From Thermoplasmatota archaeon (GTDB lineage Archaea; Thermoplasmatota; Thermoplasmata; Thermoplasmatales; Thermoplasmataceae), in assembly GCA_023487765.1 (NCBI GenBank), contig JAMDBW010000025.1, positions 1 to 35,578 of the forward strand: 35,578 bases of DNA, given 5' to 3'. Under the pieces are notes generated by a model. That model had not been told where the DNA came from. It did not search any database and saw only the letters and a list, made by a program, of their open reading frames with translations. Shown one piece after another: positions 31,767-35,578 of this stretch (its first letter is position 1; each line of letters begins with the position of its first letter). A program made the position numbers and the translations under genes.

Positions 31767-33233
31767 ATGGATGAAAAAGGAAAAGAGACACTCAAGTCGC
31801 AGCACGGAATACCCGTTGGCGACAACCAGAACTCAACGACTGCCGGACATTCCGGACCTACACTTCTGGAGGATGTGTACCTCATAGAGAAACTTGCTCA
31901 CTTCGACAGAGAGAGGATTCCGGAGCGAATTGTGCACGCCAAGGGAGCGGGGGCCTTCGGGTATTTTGAAGCAACAAGAGACATGGCAGGATATACAAAG
32001 GCGAAGTTCCTTCGAAATATCGGGAAAAAGACACCGCTTTTTGTAAGATTTTCCACAGTGGCCGGCGAAAAGGGTTCTGCCGATACAGTGAGAGACCCGA
32101 GAGGCTTTGCTGTAAAATTCTACACTGAGGACGGAAATTACGACCTTGTCATGAACAATACCCCCGTATTCTTCATCAGGGACGGAATGAAATTTCCGGA
32201 TTTTATACATTCCCAGAAGAAGAATCCCAGAACCAACGTGAGAGACCCCGACATGGCATGGGATTTCTGGTCTCATTCACCTGAGAGCCTGCATCAGGTG
32301 ACGATCCTGTTTTCTGACCGTGGCATTCCAAAAGATTACCGCCACATGAACGGCTACAGCGGGCATACATTCAAATGGGTAAATAACCGTGGAGAGGCCG
32401 TATGGGTAAAATACCACTTCAAGACCGATCAAAGGGTGCAGAATCTGTCAGTGGAAGATGCCCTGCGAATAGCTGGCGAAGATCCTGATTATCATACAAA
32501 GGACCTGTTTGAATCCATAGAAAGAGGGGAATACCCGTCATGGACTGTCTATGTACAGATTATGCCATACGAAGAAGCGTGGACGTATAAATTTAATCCG
32601 TTCGACATAACGAAGGTGTGGCCACACAGCGATTATCCGCTTCAGGAAATAGGGAAACTTGTTCTCAACAGGAATCCGGACAATTACTTTGCCGAGGTGG
32701 AACAGTCTGCTTTTTCGCCTGCGAACGTGGTTCCCGGAATAGAATTTTCGCCGGATAAAATGCTGCAGGCACGTATATTTGCCTACGCCGATACTGACAG
32801 ATACAGACTTGGAGTTAATTATACGTTGATACCTGTGAACAGCCCGAAAAACACTCCAGTCAATAACTACTACCGGGACGGCTTCATGAGAGTGGATGAT
32901 AACGGTAAATGGTCGGTTAACTATGAGCCCAACAGTTTTAGCGGCCCGGTAGAGGATGTGTCCGGCAAGCGAATAAAATATGGAGTCAACGGTTTTGCCG
33001 ACTCTCTGCCATATGAGAAACACAGTGAAGACAACGATTACATACAGGCAGGGAACCTTTATCGAATGCTTTCGGGAGAGGAAAAAACCAGGTTGATAGA
33101 CAATATTGCCAATGATCTTAAGAATGTGAAACCGGATATAGTGAAGAGGCAGCTAGCGCACTTCTACAAGGCCGATAAAGATTACGGGACGCGGATAGCT
33201 GCAGAACTCGGAGTAAGAGACTTTGGAATGTAG
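31767..33233 (+). CDS. katA: Monofunctional heme catalase
   Basis: A 488-residue clade-3-sized catalase. Visible features: the active-site His in [17 protein letters not shown], the [27 protein letters not shown] signature, distal-side Asn in [12 protein letters not shown], and the proximal heme ligand Tyr in [16 protein letters not shown]. It dismutates hydrogen peroxide to water and oxygen in the cytoplasm. It follows dps by 12 bases with GAGGGTGATC as ribosome-binding sequence, and pairing iron storage with peroxide removal makes functional sense. No truncation is seen. Confidence 0.97.
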   Translation: MDEKGKETLKSQHGIPVGDNQNSTTAGHSGPTLLEDVYLIEKLAHFDRERIPERIVHAKGAGAFGYFEATRDMAGYTKAKFLRNIGKKTPLFVRFSTVAGEKGSADTVRDPRGFAVKFYTEDGNYDLVMNNTPVFFIRDGMKFPDFIHSQKKNPRTNVRDPDMAWDFWSHSPESLHQVTILFSDRGIPKDYRHMNGYSGHTFKWVNNRGEAVWVKYHFKTDQRVQNLSVEDALRIAGEDPDYHTKDLFESIERGEYPSWTVYVQIMPYEEAWTYKFNPFDITKVWPHSDYPLQEIGKLVLNRNPDNYFAEVEQSAFSPANVVPGIEFSPDKMLQARIFAYADTDRYRLGVNYTLIPVNSPKNTPVNNYYRDGFMRVDDNGKWSVNYEPNSFSGPVEDVSGKRIKYGVNGFADSLPYEKHSEDNDYIQAGNLYRMLSGEEKTRLIDNIANDLKNVKPDIVKRQLAHFYKADKDYGTRIAAELGVRDFGM

Positions 33234-33368
33234 ATAAAGTGCTCATTCCACCTTTCTCCACATTTTGAATGACTCCTTCGACCCGGAGAAAAACATTAAA
33301 TGCACTCGCAAAATCAGAAATCTGCTCCAGAAGGTGTACAGTTAGACTGAGTCTGCTTCCGGGAGTCA

Positions 33369-33830
33369 ATGAGGATGCCTTGCATGAATATACGTAACAC
33401 TCGCGAATCTGACTATGCGAAGATCATATCCGTGATCAATGACTGGTGGGGAGGACGCAAAATGGCAGATATGCTGCCACATTTATTTTTTGAACATTTC
33501 CAGAATACCAGCTTCGTGTTCGAGGAAAATGATCAACTGATCGCGTTTCTGGTGGGCTTTGTGTCCCAGACGCGCCCGACTGAAGCATACATACACTTTG
33601 TCGGGGTTCATCCTGAGTACAGAAAAAGCGGACTGGCGAGGAAACTTTACGAAATGTTCTTCGCCAGGGTGCACAGCATGGGTTGTGACACAGTTCATTG
33701 CGTAACTTCACCGGTAAATCAAGGCTCAGTTGCATTTCATGCCAGGATGGGCTTTTCAGCATCTCTGGCGCTGGATTATGATGGTCCCGGACAGGATAGA
33801 GTACTGTTTGCCAAGACACTCAACGATTGA
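33369..33830 (+). CDS. GNAT-family N-acetyltransferase
   Basis: About 150 residues of the GCN5-related acetyltransferase fold. It starts MNIRNTRESDYAKIISVINDWW (motif C), has a central strand AYIHFVGVHPEYRKSGLARKLYEMFF with the acetyl-CoA pyrophosphate loop (RKSGLA, fitting Q/RxxGxG/A) and ends with VAFHARMGFSASLAL (motif B). The acceptor is unknown; family members modify amino groups of small molecules or protein N-termini. Met6 (33384) may be the real start, since similarity begins there. Single gene after the catalase. Confidence 0.88.
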   Translation: MRMPCMNIRNTRESDYAKIISVINDWWGGRKMADMLPHLFFEHFQNTSFVFEENDQLIAFLVGFVSQTRPTEAYIHFVGVHPEYRKSGLARKLYEMFFARVHSMGCDTVHCVTSPVNQGSVAFHARMGFSASLALDYDGPGQDRVLFAKTLND

Positions 33831-33899
33831 ACCCGGTTGATTATTACTGAAAAGTGTGGCATTCATCGGGTTGGTCTGGAATATATGCCTGTAAAATAA

Positions 33900-34118
33900 G
33901 TGTCTGGTCTTACGGGTTTGAATATTATTCCCCTCATGGAATCCGGCCCGGGTTTTGTCGCAGAACCGGGAGTGCTGTTGCTGATGAAAACAGATCCTGC
34001 GAATCCCTTGGATTCTCTCCACTTTAATCCGGCAATTCTTGAGTTTTGCGATCGCGTCGGGAGTTTGAGCGAAGCAGTAAAACTCGCAGAATTTAGCCTC
34101 GGGAGGATGTCACCTTGA
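33900..34118 (+). CDS. Possible small PqqD-like protein
   Basis: A 72-residue frame from a GTG, with ATG 33936 as alternative. The segment EPGVLLLMKTDPANPLDSLHFNPAILEFCDRVGSLSEAVKLAEF has the rhythm of PqqD-type peptide-binding (RRE-like) proteins: a hairpin, then LNxxAxxIxxL, then a helix after a turn. The resemblance is weak and no radical-SAM partner or precursor peptide gene is adjacent. A TATA-like GAATATATG lies about 20 bases upstream. The opposite-strand ORF is Ser/Arg/Pro-rich and looks like the shadow. The remaining bases of this 316-base gap show nothing. Confidence 0.33.
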   Translation: MSGLTGLNIIPLMESGPGFVAEPGVLLLMKTDPANPLDSLHFNPAILEFCDRVGSLSEAVKLAEFSLGRMSP

Positions 34119-34146
34119 TGGAACCTGGAAAGATTACTTACCAGGC

Positions 34147-34521
34147 TCAGTTCCATGTAAGAACAATATCTGCATCTTCCGCGTAAAAATAGAATGAGGC
34201 GATTCCTCCTATTTTTGCTCCTTCAATCAGGTCAGATTCCTTGATACCGAATGTCTGCGCAGAGGCGGAACATATGTTCATCTCAATGCCTTCCTTTATG
34301 GATTCCCTGATTCGTTCCCTCACCTTTGGTTCCATCTTATCAAATACCTGCTGTTTTGCCACAAGGGCTGAATCCAGAGCGAAAAACATCATCATCTCGT
34401 ATCCGATTGCTGCAGCAGCCAGTGCGTATCCCAGCATGGTTTCAAGTCTCGCCGTATCCCCTGGAGCAATAGTGACCAGGAATGCTATCCGCTTGACCTT
34501 ATCCTTCTCTTCATTCCCCAT
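34147..34521 (-). CDS. DsrE/DsrF-like family protein
   Basis: A 124-residue protein of the DsrE fold: KRIAFLVTIAPGDTARLETMLGYALAAAAIGYEMMMFFALDS, then MNICSASAQTFGIKESDLI, where the Cys matches the conserved residue of many DsrE/DsrF/DrsH-like (peroxiredoxin-like) proteins, and a C-terminal strand ADIVLTWN. Relatives relay sulfur or take part in thiol chemistry in archaeal and bacterial sulfur metabolism. No sulfur-oxidation genes (TusA, Hdr-like) are adjacent, so the pathway is not fixed. The TATA-like CTTTTATCTGG about 25 bases upstream suggests a leaderless transcript. Confidence 0.85.
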   Translation of the reverse strand: MGNEEKDKVKRIAFLVTIAPGDTARLETMLGYALAAAAIGYEMMMFFALDSALVAKQQVFDKMEPKVRERIRESIKEGIEMNICSASAQTFGIKESDLIEGAKIGGIASFYFYAEDADIVLTWN

Positions 34522-34876
34522 GTCACTCTGATCTTAATATCCAGATAAAAGACTTATTCCGAATGAATTTTCGAGCGTGCAGATCCTGGAACCATGGGTA
34601 TCTACAGGTGAAGGAAAAAGCACTGCAGCCATGTCCGGCCGGAGATCGAGCTGAAGAGTGACTCAAATTTGATCTGAACAGTTCCGGCTGAATGGTGAAA
34701 ACGGGATAACAGACACGCGTAAGTTCTCCGACAATACTGCAAAACGCATCTCTGGCATAATATTACATGGCTGAGTGCGAAGCTCTGCATAAGATGGAGA
34801 AAAAGCCTGATGGATGAGGCATCACCCATATAATAGATTTGAGAATAATATATTGTAAACAAAAAGAGGTAAAAAA
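34522..34876. other. Intergenic region with divergent promoters
   Basis: About 355 bases between the DsrE-like gene and the transporter. The plus-strand promoter is TATAATAG at 34829-34836, about 47 bases before the ATG; ribosome-binding sequence GAGGT at 34866-34870. The middle part shows no convincing gene; the minus ORF 34602..34931 is antisense to the promoter and the start of the transporter. Confidence 0.5.
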
Positions 34877-35554
34877 ATGACAGAAGAAGTGAAAAAGAAA
34901 GGTGACCCGACGGCCTTGGGAATTTTTGCATATGGTTTCAGTCTTTTTGCTCTCTCCATGTATGCCACGGGCTTCTTCAGTTTCTCAACTGAAAGCATAG
35001 TCATGATAGCTCCTGCGTTATTCTTCGGAGGCTTATTCCTCCTGATTGCGTCGATCTGGGAGTATAACAACGGTAACACATTCGGTGCAACAGCATTTGC
35101 AACCTACTCTGGATTCTTCCTGGTATTTGCTTTTGCCCATATCGGCATCAAGCTCGGGTGGTTTGCACCATTGATAGTTGCACACCTTGTGGGAATAATG
35201 GCATTTGCATTCATAATAATGACATTCATCTATTGGATCGGCAGTTTCAAGATGAACCTGGTACTGAATCTTACACTGTTCTTCCTGCTCATCGTCTTCA
35301 TACTGTATGCCATTCCGTTGCTCACCCTTACCGCCAGCAACACAACTGCCTTTGGAACATTCCCGGCAACGGCACTGGCCCCGGCCGGCTGGGTTGGAAT
35401 ACTGGACTCGATCCTCACCATGTGGATTGGAGCGGCAGTGATCATAAATGACAGGTGGGAAGTTGCAGGAAGTCATGGACCGATTCCTCTGTTTCCATTT
35501 GGCAAGAAGGGAGAAAAGACGGCATCAAAAACTCCTGCAGGTCAGCACCACTAG
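34877..35554 (+). CDS. GPR1/FUN34/YaaH-family (acetate) transporter
   Basis: A 225-residue protein with six membrane helices. The signature is DPTALGIFAYGFSLFALSMYATGFF, corresponding to the NPAPLGL motif that opens the first helix and lines the path in SatP-type acetate/succinate channels; ASIWEYNNGNTFGATAFATYSGFF matches the conserved second and third helices. The family takes up or exports acetate and related monocarboxylates with protons or as a channel. A TATA box and GAGGT ribosome-binding sequence give it a short 20-nt leader. In an acidophile it could serve acetate uptake or release; direction is not determined. Confidence 0.93.
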   Translation: MTEEVKKKGDPTALGIFAYGFSLFALSMYATGFFSFSTESIVMIAPALFFGGLFLLIASIWEYNNGNTFGATAFATYSGFFLVFAFAHIGIKLGWFAPLIVAHLVGIMAFAFIIMTFIYWIGSFKMNLVLNLTLFFLLIVFILYAIPLLTLTASNTTAFGTFPATALAPAGWVGILDSILTMWIGAAVIINDRWEVAGSHGPIPLFPFGKKGEKTASKTPAGQHH

Positions 35555-35578
35555 ATTTTAACAGGACTTCCGGTCCAA

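Noticed and set aside
1-35578. CRISPR array or cas genes.
   Set aside because: No regularly spaced direct repeats and no Cas protein motifs were seen anywhere in the window.

Overview
The window looks like a chromosomal segment of an acidophilic or thermophilic archaeon of the Thermoplasmata (Thermoplasmatales-like). The archaeal assignment rests on a NurA-HerA-Mre11-Rad50 operon, an archaeal SepF, a stand-alone GXGXG glutamate-synthase protein, a site-2-type metalloprotease, a tRNA-Val gene without an encoded CCA, archaeal TATA boxes about 25-30 nt upstream of likely start sites, and several apparently leaderless genes. The order-level assignment is inference from gene content.

Layout. 1-7260: the end of a glutamate-synthase GXGXG gene; a four-helix membrane protein resembling a heme-copper-oxidase-like core; a DUF167 protein; a 570-nt non-coding stretch full of perfect hairpins in front of an MFS transporter; then SepF, a GT2 glycosyltransferase, an AidB-like acyl-CoA dehydrogenase and an isochorismatase-fold hydrolase. 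7261-13666: the double-strand-break end-resection operon (transcribed nurA, herA, mre11, rad50) with overlapping genes and an inverted repeat just upstream of its promoter. 13733-16276: site-2 protease and a divergent M20 peptidase. 16370-18350: tRNA-Val followed by an AT-rich accessory patch with an orphan AbrB/MazE-type antitoxin, a tail-to-tail overlapping winged-helix protein and a truncated 2H phosphoesterase; nested palindromes lie between the last two, and a decamer of the tRNA T-arm recurs at the far end, as expected of a decayed tRNA-targeted insertion.

18405-23939: lineage-specific genes: an orphan protein with HHELPE and PYAHEIA motifs, a YgjP-type metallopeptidase, a large alpha-helical-repeat protein, a zinc-ribbon membrane protein and two unknown proteins. 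24169-29737: an aldo/keto reductase and a two-gene formate dehydrogenase in which NuoE and NuoF are fused and the catalytic subunit has NuoG-like iron-sulfur domains; the NuoF part and one cluster site deviate from the usual pattern. 30060-35554: small genes, an MscL channel, a Dps-catalase oxidative-stress operon, a GNAT acetyltransferase, a possible small PqqD-like gene, a DsrE-family protein and a GPR1/FUN34/YaaH (acetate) transporter.

Together the genes suggest a heterotroph handling small organic acids (formate oxidation, acetate transport, acyl-CoA oxidation) under oxidative stress (Dps, catalase). The parts I would re-examine first are the structured RNA-like region before the MFS gene, the tRNA-Val-linked patch and the atypical formate dehydrogenase. 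No CRISPR array, rRNA or intact insertion sequence was seen.
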